From Solirubrobacterales bacterium (GTDB taxonomy: Bacteria; Actinomycetota; Thermoleophilia; Solirubrobacterales; Solirubrobacteraceae): a stretch of 61,037 bases of DNA. The stretch lies in NCBI GenBank assembly GCA_003244205.1, contig QHBW01000027.1, positions 1-61,037 of the forward strand. Reading direction: 5' to 3'. Under the pieces are notes generated by a model, which saw only the letters and a list, made by a program, of their open reading frames with translations, was not told the origin of the DNA and made no database searches. Below, one piece after another: positions 15,574-24,442 of the stretch. A program made the translations under genes and the position numbers. Within the stretch, counting starts at the first letter, position 1. Each line of letters opens with the position of its first letter.

Positions 15574-16323
15574 GTGACGGACTACGACCTCTCCGACCAG
15601 GTCGTCGCCATCACCGGCGCCTCGTCGGGGATCGGCGAGGCGACCGCGCTCGCCTGCGCGCGCGCCGGTGCGGCTGTCTCCCTGGCCGCGCGCCGCGCCG
15701 AGCGCATCGAAGTGCTGGCCAAGCGCATTAACGACGAGGGCGGGCGCGCGATCGCGCTGCCAACCGATGTCGGCCACCGCGTCCAGGCGGCCGCCTTCGT
15801 CGAGCGCACGCAGGCTGAGCTGGGCCGTCTCGACGCCCTCGTCAACAACGCCGGCGTGATGCTGCTGGGGCCGATCGACGGCGCGCCGATCGAGGAGTGG
15901 CAGGAGATGATCCACGCCAACGTCTTCGGCGTCCTCTACTGCACCCACGCTGCAATGCCGATCATGCGCGAGCAGGGCTCGGGCCACATCGTCACCGTCA
16001 GCTCGGTCGCGGGACGGATCGCGCGCGCGGGCTCGGGCGTCTACAACCTGACGAAGTTCGGCGTGGGAGCGTTCTCGGAGTCGTTGCGACAAGAGGGTGC
16101 CCCGCTGGGGATCCGCGTCACCCTGATCGAGCCGGGCGCGGTCGCGACGGAGCTGGCGGAGCACAACCGTCCGGAGATTGCCGAGCAAATACACAAGACC
16201 TTCGCCGACGTGACCCTGCTCGAGCCCGACGACATCGCCAACGCGATCCTCTACGCGCTCGGCCAGCCGGCGAACGTGAGCGTCAACGAGGTGCTGGTGC
16301 GGCCCTCGGCGCAGGCTCGCTAG
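15574..16323 (+). CDS. classical SDR oxidoreductase
   Basis: A 249-residue short-chain dehydrogenase with the complete signature set: TGASSGIG (14-21), 'NNAGV' (91-95), catalytic Ser143/144 in 'TVSSVAG', and Tyr157-x3-Lys161 in 'VYNLTKFG'. The basic residue run 'AARRAERIE' after beta2 suggests NADP preference. The substrate is not deducible. GTG start. It is convergent with the subtilase, and the shared hairpin at 16335-16373 lies immediately after its stop. Confidence 0.92.
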   Translation: MTDYDLSDQVVAITGASSGIGEATALACARAGAAVSLAARRAERIEVLAKRINDEGGRAIALPTDVGHRVQAAAFVERTQAELGRLDALVNNAGVMLLGPIDGAPIEEWQEMIHANVFGVLYCTHAAMPIMREQGSGHIVTVSSVAGRIARAGSGVYNLTKFGVGAFSESLRQEGAPLGIRVTLIEPGAVATELAEHNRPEIAEQIHKTFADVTLLEPDDIANAILYALGQPANVSVNEVLVRPSAQAR

Positions 16324-16334
16324 ACGCACGGAAC

Positions 16335-16373
16335 GCTTGTCGTTAGGTCGAAATGGTGAACCTAACGACAAGC
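16335..16373. terminator. conserved hairpin, copy 1 (between convergent genes)
   Basis: GCTTGTCGTTAGGT (16335-16348) pairs perfectly with ACCTAACGACAAGC (16360-16373) around CGAAATGGTGA. It sits between the SDR and subtilase stops, so it could end transcription from both sides, though it has no T tract. The stem core and loop start recur at 50023-50057 and 61018-61037. Confidence 0.75.
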
Positions 16374-16452
16374 ACGCCCCACCGGAACCGCGGCCCGCAA
16401 CCCAGTCCCGCGCCCTGAGCCCGACCGCGGCCGCGCACCCCGACCGCCCCCC

Positions 16453-19400
16453 TCAGCCCAGCCCCAAGCGCCGCAGCACCGCGGCCAGCGCGCGGCGATC
16501 GGCGCGCAGGCGCGCGGTCGCCACCGCCGCGAACGACACCCGGCCCCGACGCACGCCCACGAGCACGCCCGCCCGCCCGCCGCCGCGAGCGACAAACACC
16601 CCGCGCCCCAGCGAGCGCAGCCCACCCAGCGCACGCCGCGCCGCTGCGAGCGTGACCCCACGTGTAACCCCGCGCCGGACCCCGCGCAGCCCCCCTACGC
16701 GCCCCGTCGAGGCCACCAAAGCCACATGCCCACGCGCGTCGAGCGCCACGAGCGCCCGCCCTCCCCCCTGCACGCAGAAGCGCAACGTGCGGGACACCCG
16801 CGACGCCAGCGCCGGCGGTGTGGCAGCGGCTACGGCCGCGGCGCTCTCCCCCAGCCCGATCGGCCCGAGCGCGAGCCCGAGCGAACCCCCGCGACCCGAC
16901 GCGCCGCGCCCGCGACCCGTCACCGCCATCGGCGCTGCGAGACAACGGTTCACGATCGCGAGCGCTGCGAGCCCAAGGTTCCCCGCCGCGTCGCGCGCCG
17001 CCAACGTCAGCCGGTAGGCGGTGCGCGGGAAGTGAACCCTCACGCTCTCGCGCGCGCCGGCCGGCCGCGGCGCCCCGAGTCCCAAGCCGACCACGCGGCC
17101 GTTGAGCCGCGACACGTACGCGGCGGCGGTCCCGCACGACGCGTTATCGCCGGGCGCAATGAAGCTGACGCGAGACCCGGCCAGCGCCGCGCGCCGCGAC
17201 CGACCGGGCCGCACGCGCACGACGCGCAGCCGCCCCGGCGCGTCCGGCGGCGTGCCATCGCGGTTGTAGTTGGCCGAGTCCTGCTGGTCGTGCCGGAACG
17301 CCGGCCACTCCGTCTGGCAGCGCGCGGCGGGGGCGCTCCATTCGAACAGGTAGCCCTCGCGGGTAATGTCAGCAATCCGGCCGTCATCCGAGATCGCGGC
17401 CGGCGCAAACAGCCAGCCCCCCGTGACCTTGGGAAAGCCGGCGATGTCGTGGCCGGTCGAGCCGTCGTAGGCGTGCAGCAGCCCCAGACCGGTCCCGGCC
17501 AGCACCTGGTTGTCGGTGGCCGACGCGTCCACCCTGGCGATGTCCGAGCTCGACAGAAATTGGTAGTCGTCAGTGATCGTCGGCCAGGCTCTCAAGGGCG
17601 CGCCGCTCAGAGCGTCGTATGCGCCGATCAGGTGGTTGTAGGGAAGGTTCTGGCCGGGCAGCGCGAGGTTGAGGATCTGATCGAGAGTGACTCCCCACTT
17701 GACGACGTCGAGGCCGCCGTCACCCCCCACGTCGCCGATCGAGGCCGACTCGAAGAGGTTGGCGACGGCGGTGCGATCGGTGGCGTTGGAGCCCGCGCCG
17801 AATGAGTCCTGCTGGATCGAGCGCACACGCTGCCCGGTCGGCGTGTATTCCGACAGGGCTGCGCCGGTCGCTGACGCGAGCACCATCTCCTGGCCGCCGA
17901 TGCGCGCGATCTCCGCATCGTTGCCGGGCCCCACGACCGGCAGCTCGTTCTGCAGCCCGCCGGTGATCGAGATCGGCCATCCCGGCAGCAGGTGTCCGCT
18001 GGCGCCGTCGATCGCGTAGACCCGGTCTGATCCCCCGACAGCGAAGGCCAACAGGTCGGGGAGCAGGTTGTTGAGACCACCGCCGACGTCGCCCGAAGAC
18101 GGGGCGGGGCCGTACTCCTCGTTCGTCGAGACGACGATGTCGTCGTGTCCCGCATTGTTGAGGTTGCCGATCGCCGGGTCGTTGATCGACTCGGCGATCA
18201 TCTGCTTGCCGGGCGGTGTTGCGGGATCGACGAGCGTCAGCGGATAGCCGGGCAGCGGCCGTCCGTCGGCCGACCACGCGTAGAGGTGGCCGTCGAGAGC
18301 GGGTTCGACGATGTCCCACGGTCGGTTGTAGCCCTGCAGGTGTGCCACAGCGGGGCTCGCGAGGAAGCCGCACTTGGGGTGGTGAAGCGGTTGGGACTCG
18401 AGGTTCGGCGTGCAGAAGGCGGGGTTGGCCGACAGCGGGAACCCTGGGAGCAGGTGCCCGCGCGGATTCCAGGCGTAGATGTGCACTCCGGCCGCGGTGA
18501 TCACGTCGGGCTCGCCATCGCCGCGCAGGTCGGCGATCACCGGCGCCCGCGGCGGCTCGCGCGGTGCACCCAGCGCTCGGATCGCGCCCGCCCCATCGTG
18601 CCCGATGGAGGAAGCCTGGCGCCGCGTGTGCACAGGCCAGCCGCGTAGCTCGCGCCCGTCAGGACGGTAGGCGTGCACGATGCCGTCCTCGGTTGGGACG
18701 ATCAGCTCCTGGACGTTGTCTTGGGTGAGGGCGGCGTAGCGGATTGGCGCCTCGCCGCCGGTGCCCAGGCGCTTGGGGTAGCCCGGCCGTAGTGTGGGGT
18801 CAGAAACAGCGGTGAAGACGCGGCGATCGATCCCGGTCGTCGCAACGCCGCCGACGCTCACCTCGAGCTGCACCGTGAACTCGCGCGCCAGCGGGTTTGG
18901 CGCGCTGGACGAGAACGTCGGCGCGCCGGGGTCGGCCGGCGGCGGCGTCGCGTCCAGGGCGCCGCGAACCGCCCCCAGATCGATCGACGGGAACGATGTC
19001 AGCGTGCCGCTCGCGTCCCCCTGGCCTGCGAGCTGCCAGGAGCCCGGGGTGGGTTGCATGCCCGGAGCCCACTCGAGCTTCCAGTGGAACTGGCCACCCG
19101 CTGCGCGCAGCGCCCGCGCCCGACCGCCGATCTGCAGCGAGCTCCCGGTGAGCGGGGCGAACCAGTCCGGCGCTGCGATCGATGCCTCCGGGGGAACGTT
19201 GCCCTGACGGGCGACCGACACGGCGGCGCCGAGGTTGGCCCGTCCCCAGCCGAAGTGCTCGGTCCACTGGTGATCCGGTGGTGCACTCGGGTCGGCGGCG
19301 AGGTCAGCGCTGCCGAGCCCGGCCGTATCGCCGCTGGTCACGCGCTCGGCGGTCTGCTCGAGGATCTCGCGCGTCTCGTCGGGCGTCAGCGATACGCCGC

Positions 19401-20823
19401 GGTCGAGCGCGGCGCTGATCACGAGCCCGGCCGCGCCGGCGGCCTTGGCGGTGTTCTCCGAGCCGGTGGCCCCCTCCATCGAGATCGAGCTGTGCCCCCC
19501 GTATTGGGTGACGTTTGCTCCGCGAAAGTAGGTCTGTGGCGGGAGCTGGGTGCCCAGCGGAATTGGAAGCGAGGCGATCGGCGGCCCCGGGTTGACCCCG
19601 AGAGTGACCTCTCCGAGCGTGTCGGGCACCGTCCCCTGGATCAGCATCGGGTGGCTGTAGTTGGCCGGGTAGTTGTGGTCTGCGGTGTTGAGATCGTTGC
19701 CGGAGAAGGTCTGCACGACGCCGTGGTCGTAGGCGTACTGCGAGGCGGCCTCGGCGAAGGCGGTGTGATCGAGCGAGCCGTTTGCTCCCTCGATCACGCG
19801 CGCGCCGTTGTCGGTGGCGTAGGTGATGCCAAGCGCGAAGTTGTTGCCGTCCGAGACGAACGTGTCCCAGATGCGGATCGGCATGAATTGACAGCCGGGA
19901 CAGACGCCGATCGCCCCCTGCCCGTCGTTACCGGCCTCTTCACCGTCGTCGGCGCGACCGGTGCCGTGGTTGGCGGCGGCGAAATAGCTCGAGCGGTCGG
20001 TCGGGTCGTTGGTGTTGTCGAAGAAATTCCAGCCCGCGATGTCGTTGGCATAGCCGTTGGCGTCGTTGTCGAAGTGCGCGCCGGCGACGCAGCGGACGAC
20101 GGCGCGATTGCGGATCTGGCAGTCGCCGAAGGCGTGGATCAGATCCTGGCCCGTGATCAGCCCCGGCGGCCCGCTGCGCCCCGGGTATGTCACGTTCACG
20201 CGCGAGTCGCAGGCGAAGTCGTCGACGTTGATGACGCCGTCGCCGTTGGCGTCATAGGTGCCCGAGCGATAGCTCGAGCAGGTCGCGCCGCTGGTCAGCG
20301 GGCTCGCGCGATCGTGCAGCGGATAGGGCAGCTCGCCGGTGTTGAGGTGGATCTTGCGACGGAGCCCGAGCTCCTCCCAGCGGATCCCCGTGTCGAGGAT
20401 CGCCACGACGACGTCGGGCCGCCCGCGCGCGAGCTTCCAGGCGCCGGCAGCATTGAAGCCGGAGATCTGCGGCAGCCCCACGTGGGGACCGTCGCGGTAG
20501 ACCGCCAGCGGGGTCAGCTGAGAGGGGAAGCCGAAGAGATCGAAGCGCTCGTCGAAGAGGTCCGTCGAGCTGCGACCGTGCGCGGTGTCGGGCTCGGCGT
20601 TGTCGTAGTGGGGATCGTTGGGAGTGTCCTGGCGCTGGACGTTGCCGAGGCCGAGCGGGAAGCCGCGCGTGAACTGCTGGCTTGGGTCCTGTGAGGCCGG
20701 ATGGGCGAAGTCGCTGGCGCCGGCCTGCGCGCCCACGCTCCCAGCGCCCAGTGCCACGACGCCCATCATCACCGCGACCCGCCTGCTCCTCACCGCCAGA
20801 AGCCTATGCCCCCAGGAAGCCAC
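16453..20823 (-). CDS. large secreted S8 (subtilisin-family) peptidase with propeller repeats
   Basis: A 1456-residue exported protein. A signal peptide lies in the first 36 residues (an internal GTG at 'VRSRRVAVMM' would give a neater one). The catalytic domain has Asp144 (AILDTGI), His286 (ANHGTGR), Asn376 (FSGNDLN) and Ser455 (ATGSENTAKAAG); the Ser region is unusual but aligned. Two calcium-type loops are present: 'DANGDGVINVDD' (191-202) and 'DNDANGYANDIAGWNF'. Residues about 700-1150 hold FG-GAP/PQQ-like repeats ('GDGEPDVITAAGVHIYAWNP', 'DGHLYAWSADGRPLPGYPL') forecasting a beta-propeller. The tail is a fibronectin-like and Arg/Ala-rich region. Probably degrades or processes extracellular protein. 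Confidence 0.88.
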   Translation of the reverse strand: MASWGHRLLAVRSRRVAVMMGVVALGAGSVGAQAGASDFAHPASQDPSQQFTRGFPLGLGNVQRQDTPNDPHYDNAEPDTAHGRSSTDLFDERFDLFGFPSQLTPLAVYRDGPHVGLPQISGFNAAGAWKLARGRPDVVVAILDTGIRWEELGLRRKIHLNTGELPYPLHDRASPLTSGATCSSYRSGTYDANGDGVINVDDFACDSRVNVTYPGRSGPPGLITGQDLIHAFGDCQIRNRAVVRCVAGAHFDNDANGYANDIAGWNFFDNTNDPTDRSSYFAAANHGTGRADDGEEAGNDGQGAIGVCPGCQFMPIRIWDTFVSDGNNFALGITYATDNGARVIEGANGSLDHTAFAEAASQYAYDHGVVQTFSGNDLNTADHNYPANYSHPMLIQGTVPDTLGEVTLGVNPGPPIASLPIPLGTQLPPQTYFRGANVTQYGGHSSISMEGATGSENTAKAAGAAGLVISAALDRGVSLTPDETREILEQTAERVTSGDTAGLGSADLAADPSAPPDHQWTEHFGWGRANLGAAVSVARQGNVPPEASIAAPDWFAPLTGSSLQIGGRARALRAAGGQFHWKLEWAPGMQPTPGSWQLAGQGDASGTLTSFPSIDLGAVRGALDATPPPADPGAPTFSSSAPNPLAREFTVQLEVSVGGVATTGIDRRVFTAVSDPTLRPGYPKRLGTGGEAPIRYAALTQDNVQELIVPTEDGIVHAYRPDGRELRGWPVHTRRQASSIGHDGAGAIRALGAPREPPRAPVIADLRGDGEPDVITAAGVHIYAWNPRGHLLPGFPLSANPAFCTPNLESQPLHHPKCGFLASPAVAHLQGYNRPWDIVEPALDGHLYAWSADGRPLPGYPLTLVDPATPPGKQMIAESINDPAIGNLNNAGHDDIVVSTNEEYGPAPSSGDVGGGLNNLLPDLLAFAVGGSDRVYAIDGASGHLLPGWPISITGGLQNELPVVGPGNDAEIARIGGQEMVLASATGAALSEYTPTGQRVRSIQQDSFGAGSNATDRTAVANLFESASIGDVGGDGGLDVVKWGVTLDQILNLALPGQNLPYNHLIGAYDALSGAPLRAWPTITDDYQFLSSSDIARVDASATDNQVLAGTGLGLLHAYDGSTGHDIAGFPKVTGGWLFAPAAISDDGRIADITREGYLFEWSAPAARCQTEWPAFRHDQQDSANYNRDGTPPDAPGRLRVVRVRPGRSRRAALAGSRVSFIAPGDNASCGTAAAYVSRLNGRVVGLGLGAPRPAGARESVRVHFPRTAYRLTLAARDAAGNLGLAALAIVNRCLAAPMAVTGRGRGASGRGGSLGLALGPIGLGESAAAVAAATPPALASRVSRTLRFCVQGGGRALVALDARGHVALVASTGRVGGLRGVRRGVTRGVTLAAARRALGGLRSLGRGVFVARGGGRAGVLVGVRRGRVSFAAVATARLRADRRALAAVLRRLGLG

Positions 20824-20842
20824 GGGCGCCGATGTCCGCCAT

Positions 20843-21271
20843 TCAGCCCTGCGCCGCGATCACAGCCTGCGTCTGGGTCACCTGCGCGACGCGGCGCCCA
20901 TCGTCGTCGAGCAGATCGGTCTGCACCACGATCACGCTGCGCCCGGCGTGCAGCGGACGGGCAACCGCGGTGACTTCACCGGAGCGCACGCCGCGCAAGA
21001 ACGAAGTGGTCGAGCTGACCGTCGCGGTCCCTGCCCCGGGCGGAAGGTTGAGGAACGCGCAGACCCCGCCGAGGCTGTCGGCGAGCGCCATCAGCGCGCC
21101 GCCATGCAGCAGCCCCCCGCTCGTGCAGCGCTCCGGCGACCACGCCAGCCGCCCGCGCACCTCGCCGGCCTGCGCCGCATCGAGCTCGATGCCCAGGCCG
21201 GCCGCGAACGGCATCGTCTCCAGGAGCTGCTGAAGATGCTCGGGGGCCTGTTGCGCCGGATCGACGCCCAT
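20843..21271 (-). CDS. PaaI-family thioesterase
   Basis: A 142-residue hotdog protein starting 'MGVDPAQQAPEHLQQL'. The active-site helix is 'GGLLHGGALMALADSLGGVCA', with the HGG and Asp of PaaI/4HBT enzymes intact, followed by 'TATVSSTTSFLRGVRSGEVTAVARPLHAGR'. It should hydrolyse aryl- or acyl-CoA thioesters. ATG 21271 fits the family start; longer upstream frame is unrelated. It precedes the subtilase on the same strand by 19 bases, without an obvious functional link. Confidence 0.9.
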   Translation of the reverse strand: MGVDPAQQAPEHLQQLLETMPFAAGLGIELDAAQAGEVRGRLAWSPERCTSGGLLHGGALMALADSLGGVCAFLNLPPGAGTATVSSTTSFLRGVRSGEVTAVARPLHAGRSVIVVQTDLLDDDGRRVAQVTQTQAVIAAQG

Positions 21272-21382
21272 CGTCACGAGATGGTAGGACTCCGCGCATT
21301 CGGCGCGCAGGCCAAGGCGGGCTCCTTTTCGGTCACGGTTGATCGGGTGGGCAACGAGGATCGAGGCCGTAGGAGGTAAAGA

Positions 21383-22171
21383 ATGAAATTGCGTGGACGT
21401 CTGTCCCTGCTCGTGGTCGCCGGAGGGCTGTGCGCGGCGTGGGCGGTGCCGACCGTCGCCGCCGCCGCTCCCGCGTACGTCGCGCTCGGCGACTCCTACT
21501 CGTCGGGCGTGGGAACGCGGATCTATTACAACGATGGGTCCAACTGCTCGCGCAGCCCCAAGGCCTACGGGCCGCTGATCAGCTCCGCGCGCGGGTACGC
21601 GTTGAACTTCCAGGCCTGCAGCGGGGCCAAGACGACCGACGTCAACGCCAACCAGCTCGGACCGCTGAACAGCTCGACCAACCTGGTCACGATCACGATC
21701 GGCGGCAACGACGCCGGCTTCACCAACGTGATCGAGAACTGCGCGATCCCGTTCTTCAACTGCCAGGGCGCGATCAACAACGCCAACTCGTTCATCAAAA
21801 ACCAGCTCCCCGCGCTCCTGGACACCACGTACAACGACATCCGTGCACGGGCCACAACGGCTCACGTGATCGTGCTCGGCTACCCGCACTTGTTCACCAG
21901 CGACGGGAAGACGTGCAACTTCAACGCGCTCACGTCGGGCGAGGAGAAGCAGATGAACGGCTCAGCCGACAACCTCGACGGCGTCATCTCCTCGCGCGCG
22001 GCGGCGCACAGGTTCACCTACGTCGACCCGCGCAACCCCTTCCTCCCCCACGAGGTGTGCTCGGGGTCGGAATGGCTTAACGGCCAGTCCAACCCGCTGT
22101 CGGAGTCCTACCACCCCAACGTCTCGGGCCAGGCCGACTTCACATCGCTGATCGAGGGTCACCTGCCATGA
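21383..22171 (+). CDS. secreted SGNH/GDSL esterase
   Basis: A 262-residue exported hydrolase with a strong AGGAGG site. The signal peptide ends near AVAAAAP (residue 30). SGNH blocks: Ser38 in GDSYSSG, Gly in 'FQACSGAKT', Asn109 in TIGGNDAGF and His244 in ESYHPNVSG. The residue three before His is Glu/Ser rather than the usual Asp (DxxH), as in the Streptomyces scabies esterase, which uses a Ser-His dyad. Three Cys pairs suggest disulfides (about C55-C79, C120-C127, C178-C226). Likely lipase or esterase acting outside the cell. Confidence 0.92.
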   Translation: MKLRGRLSLLVVAGGLCAAWAVPTVAAAAPAYVALGDSYSSGVGTRIYYNDGSNCSRSPKAYGPLISSARGYALNFQACSGAKTTDVNANQLGPLNSSTNLVTITIGGNDAGFTNVIENCAIPFFNCQGAINNANSFIKNQLPALLDTTYNDIRARATTAHVIVLGYPHLFTSDGKTCNFNALTSGEEKQMNGSADNLDGVISSRAAAHRFTYVDPRNPFLPHEVCSGSEWLNGQSNPLSESYHPNVSGQADFTSLIEGHLP

Positions 22172-22180
22172 GATGAAGCA

Positions 22181-22639
22181 TCAGCGGGCGCAGTGCGCGC
22201 ACGCGCCGTGAAGCACGACGTCGTGCTCGGCGACGGCGAAGCCGAGGCGACCCGACAGCCGCTCGATCGAGCGCTCGAGGCCCGGGTCGTTGAACGGCAC
22301 CACGCGATGGCAGCGCTCGCACAGCAGATGATGGTGGTGGTCGCCGTCGGGCGCGGCCAGCTCGTAGCGTGCGGCCGCGTCGCCGAGCTCGATGCGCTGG
22401 ATCAGGCGGTGGTGGGCAAGCAGCTCGAGCACGCGGTAGATGGACGCTCGTCCCACGCGGCGATCGGCTGCGCGCAGGGCGTCCTCGATCTCGAGCGCGC
22501 TCAGCGCACAGCGCTGCGCGGCGAGCAGGTCGATGACGGCGTCGCGGGCGCCGCCGCGGTGATGGCCGGCGCGCTCGAGCACGCTGCGAGCGTGGTCGGC
22601 CCATACCTGCGTGGTCGCCGTCTTCACCATCCTCGTCAA
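22181..22639 (-). CDS. Fur-family metalloregulator, probably zinc-responsive (Zur-type)
   Basis: A 152-residue Fur-type repressor. The winged helix includes 'LSALEIEDALRAADRRVGRASIYRVLELL'. The metal region has 'DGDHHHHLLCERCHRVV' with the first CxxC and a second CxxC at the end, 'CAHC', the structural zinc site. It is divergent from a zinc-type ABC transporter and the candidate box at 22665-22681 lies between, so zinc-dependent repression of the uptake operon is the best reading. Two ATGs (22639 and 22630) are possible. The metal identity is inferred from the neighbours. Confidence 0.88.
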   Translation of the reverse strand: MTRMVKTATTQVWADHARSVLERAGHHRGGARDAVIDLLAAQRCALSALEIEDALRAADRRVGRASIYRVLELLAHHRLIQRIELGDAAARYELAAPDGDHHHHLLCERCHRVVPFNDPGLERSIERLSGRLGFAVAEHDVVLHGACAHCAR

Positions 22640-22664
22640 GGCTACTCCTGCTCAGTTGGGAGTG

Positions 22665-22681
22665 AGAACGAGTCCTATTCT
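22665..22681. promoter_or_regulatory. candidate Zur box over the znu promoter
   Basis: AGAACGAG-T-CCTATTCT is an imperfect palindrome (5 of 8 positions paired, outer AGAA/TTCT exact) in the 58-base gap between regulator and binding-protein genes. It overlaps the A/T-rich stretch TATTCTATG that could be the -10 of the transporter operon. Confidence 0.5.
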
Positions 22682-22697
22682 ATGGTAGGGTCGTGTC

Positions 22698-23621
22698 GTG
22701 ACGCGTGCCAGCTCAGCGCGCTCCGCGCTAGCCGCCCTGCTTGCGCTCGTCGCCGCGGCGCTGCTCGGCGCCTGTAACTCCTCCACGGCGGTAACTGCGA
22801 GCGGGGGCAAACCGCTCGTCGTCGCGGCTGAGAACGTCTGGGGCAGCCTCGCGCACCAGATCGGCGGCGACCGGGTCGACGTCGTCAGCCTGATCACGAA
22901 TCCCAATACCGATCCCCACGCCTACGAGCCGACCCCCGCGGACGCGCGCACGCTCGCCGGCGCCCAGCTGGCGATCGTCAACGGCGTCGGCTATGACCCG
23001 TGGGCAGCGAAGCTGATCGCCGCGAACGGCAGGGAGCCGATCGTGCTCACCGTCGGCGACCTCGTGGGTGCCCGCAGCGGCGACAACCCGCACCGCTGGT
23101 ATGACCCCGCCAACGTCGAGCAGGTGGTCGGCGCGGTCACGGCCGACCTCCAGCGTCTGGACCCCAAGGACGCCCTTTCCTTCATCCATCAGCGCACACA
23201 GCTCGAGACCCGCGGGCTCGCGCGCTACCGCGCCCTGATCGCGGCGATCAAGTCGCGCTACGCAGGCGTCCCGGTCGGCGCATCGGAGAGCATCGTCGCG
23301 CCGCTGTTGGCGGCGCTCGGCCTCGACCTCGTGACGCCGCCTGGCTACATCAAGGCGATCAGTGAGGGCAGCGACCCGACAGCGCAGGACAAGGGGACAG
23401 TCGACGCCCAGATCACGCGCAAGCTGATCAAGCTGTGGATCCTCAACAGCCAGAACGTGACCCCCGACAGCCAGCGCCTGACCTCCGCCGCGCGAGCGCG
23501 GGGCATCCCGGTCACAACAGTCACCGAGACGTTAGCTCCCGCATCGGCGAGCTTCCAGGACTGGCAGAGCGCCCAGCTGCAAGACCTGCAACGAGCGCTC
23601 GCCCAGGCGACCGGTCGATGA
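22698..23621 (+). CDS. znuA: zinc-type ABC transporter substrate-binding lipoprotein (ZnuA/TroA family)
   Basis: A 307-residue lipoprotein; lipobox LLGAC with Cys26. It belongs to cluster A-I metal-binding proteins: 'VVAAENVWGSLAHQIGGDRVDVVSLI', metal ligand His74 in 'NTDPHAYEPTPADART', His132 in 'NPHRWYDPAN', and late acidic 'VTETLAP'. The His/Asp-rich loop of classical ZnuA is missing, which is common in actinobacterial forms. GTG start. Its stop overlaps the ATPase start by ATGA. Under zinc limitation it should capture zinc for the permeases; manganese cannot be excluded. Confidence 0.88.
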   Translation: MTRASSARSALAALLALVAAALLGACNSSTAVTASGGKPLVVAAENVWGSLAHQIGGDRVDVVSLITNPNTDPHAYEPTPADARTLAGAQLAIVNGVGYDPWAAKLIAANGREPIVLTVGDLVGARSGDNPHRWYDPANVEQVVGAVTADLQRLDPKDALSFIHQRTQLETRGLARYRALIAAIKSRYAGVPVGASESIVAPLLAALGLDLVTPPGYIKAISEGSDPTAQDKGTVDAQITRKLIKLWILNSQNVTPDSQRLTSAARARGIPVTTVTETLAPASASFQDWQSAQLQDLQRALAQATGR

Positions 23622-24442
23622 GCGCCACCACGCCCGCGCTGTCGCTTCGCGATGCCTCGATCACGCTCGGGTCGGCGACGATCTGGCAGTCCGTCTCAGC
23701 CGACGTGCGGCGCGGAGAGTTTGTCGGCGTGCTCGGTCCCAACGGCGCCGGCAAATCGACCCTGCTGCGCGCCATCCTCGGGCTGCTCCCGCTCTCGCAG
23801 GGCTCGATCACGGTGCTGGGTGAGCGCCCCCGCAACGCCCGTCAGCGCATCGGCTACCTCCCCCAGCGCCGGGTGTTCAACGCCGACGCGCGGGTGCGCG
23901 GGTCAGACATCATCAGGCTCGGACTCGACGGCGCGCGCTGGGGCTTCCCGCTGCCGTTCGCGGGGTCGCGCCGCGGCGCGGTCGCACGGCGAGTGGCCGA
24001 GGTGATCGAGCTCGTGGACGCAGACAGCTATGCCGAGCGCTCCATCGGCGAGCTCTCCGGGGGCGAGCAGCAGCGGCTGCTGATCGCCCAGGCGCTCGTG
24101 AGGCGTCCCGAGCTGCTGCTGCTCGACGAGCCGCTGGACGCGCTCGACCTGCCCAACCAGGCCAACGTGGCCGTGCTCGTACAGCGCATCTGCCGCGCCG
24201 AGAATGTGGCCGTGCTGCTCGTTGCCCACGACGTCAATCCGCTGCTCGGCTATCTGGACCAGGTCATCTACCTCGCCGGCGGCCGCGCCGCACAGGGCTC
24301 GGTCTCAGACGTCATCACCGGACCCACCCTGTCGGCGCTCTACGGCGTCCCGATCGAGGTCCTGCGCACGTCTGACGAGCGGCTTGTCGTCGTCGGTCAA
24401 CCCGAGGCCCCCGCCCACCATCACGACCGCCATGCCGGCTGA
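23618..24442 (+). CDS. znuC: metal ABC transporter ATP-binding protein
   Basis: A 274-residue ABC ATPase. Walker A is GPNGAGKST (40-48), Q-loop 'IGYLPQRRVFNADARVRG', signature LSGGEQQR, Walker B LLLLDEPLDALD and switch His in VAHDVNPLL. The tail is His-rich (APAHHHDRHAG), which may sense or buffer metal. The start at 23618 overlaps the upstream stop (ATGA), showing tight coupling. It powers zinc import with the two downstream permeases. Confidence 0.92.
   Translation: MSATTPALSLRDASITLGSATIWQSVSADVRRGEFVGVLGPNGAGKSTLLRAILGLLPLSQGSITVLGERPRNARQRIGYLPQRRVFNADARVRGSDIIRLGLDGARWGFPLPFAGSRRGAVARRVAEVIELVDADSYAERSIGELSGGEQQRLLIAQALVRRPELLLLDEPLDALDLPNQANVAVLVQRICRAENVAVLLVAHDVNPLLGYLDQVIYLAGGRAAQGSVSDVITGPTLSALYGVPIEVLRTSDERLVVVGQPEAPAHHHDRHAG

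Noticed and set aside
19054-20694. A 546-codon plus-strand frame opposite the subtilase
   Set aside because: Val/Gly/Arg-rich without motifs, while the minus-strand frame carries all catalytic blocks.
24204-24431. A longer N-terminus for the first ABC permease
   Set aside because: The upstream part reads in another frame of the ATPase gene and is Ser/Arg-rich; ATG 24432 gives the family start and a short overlap.
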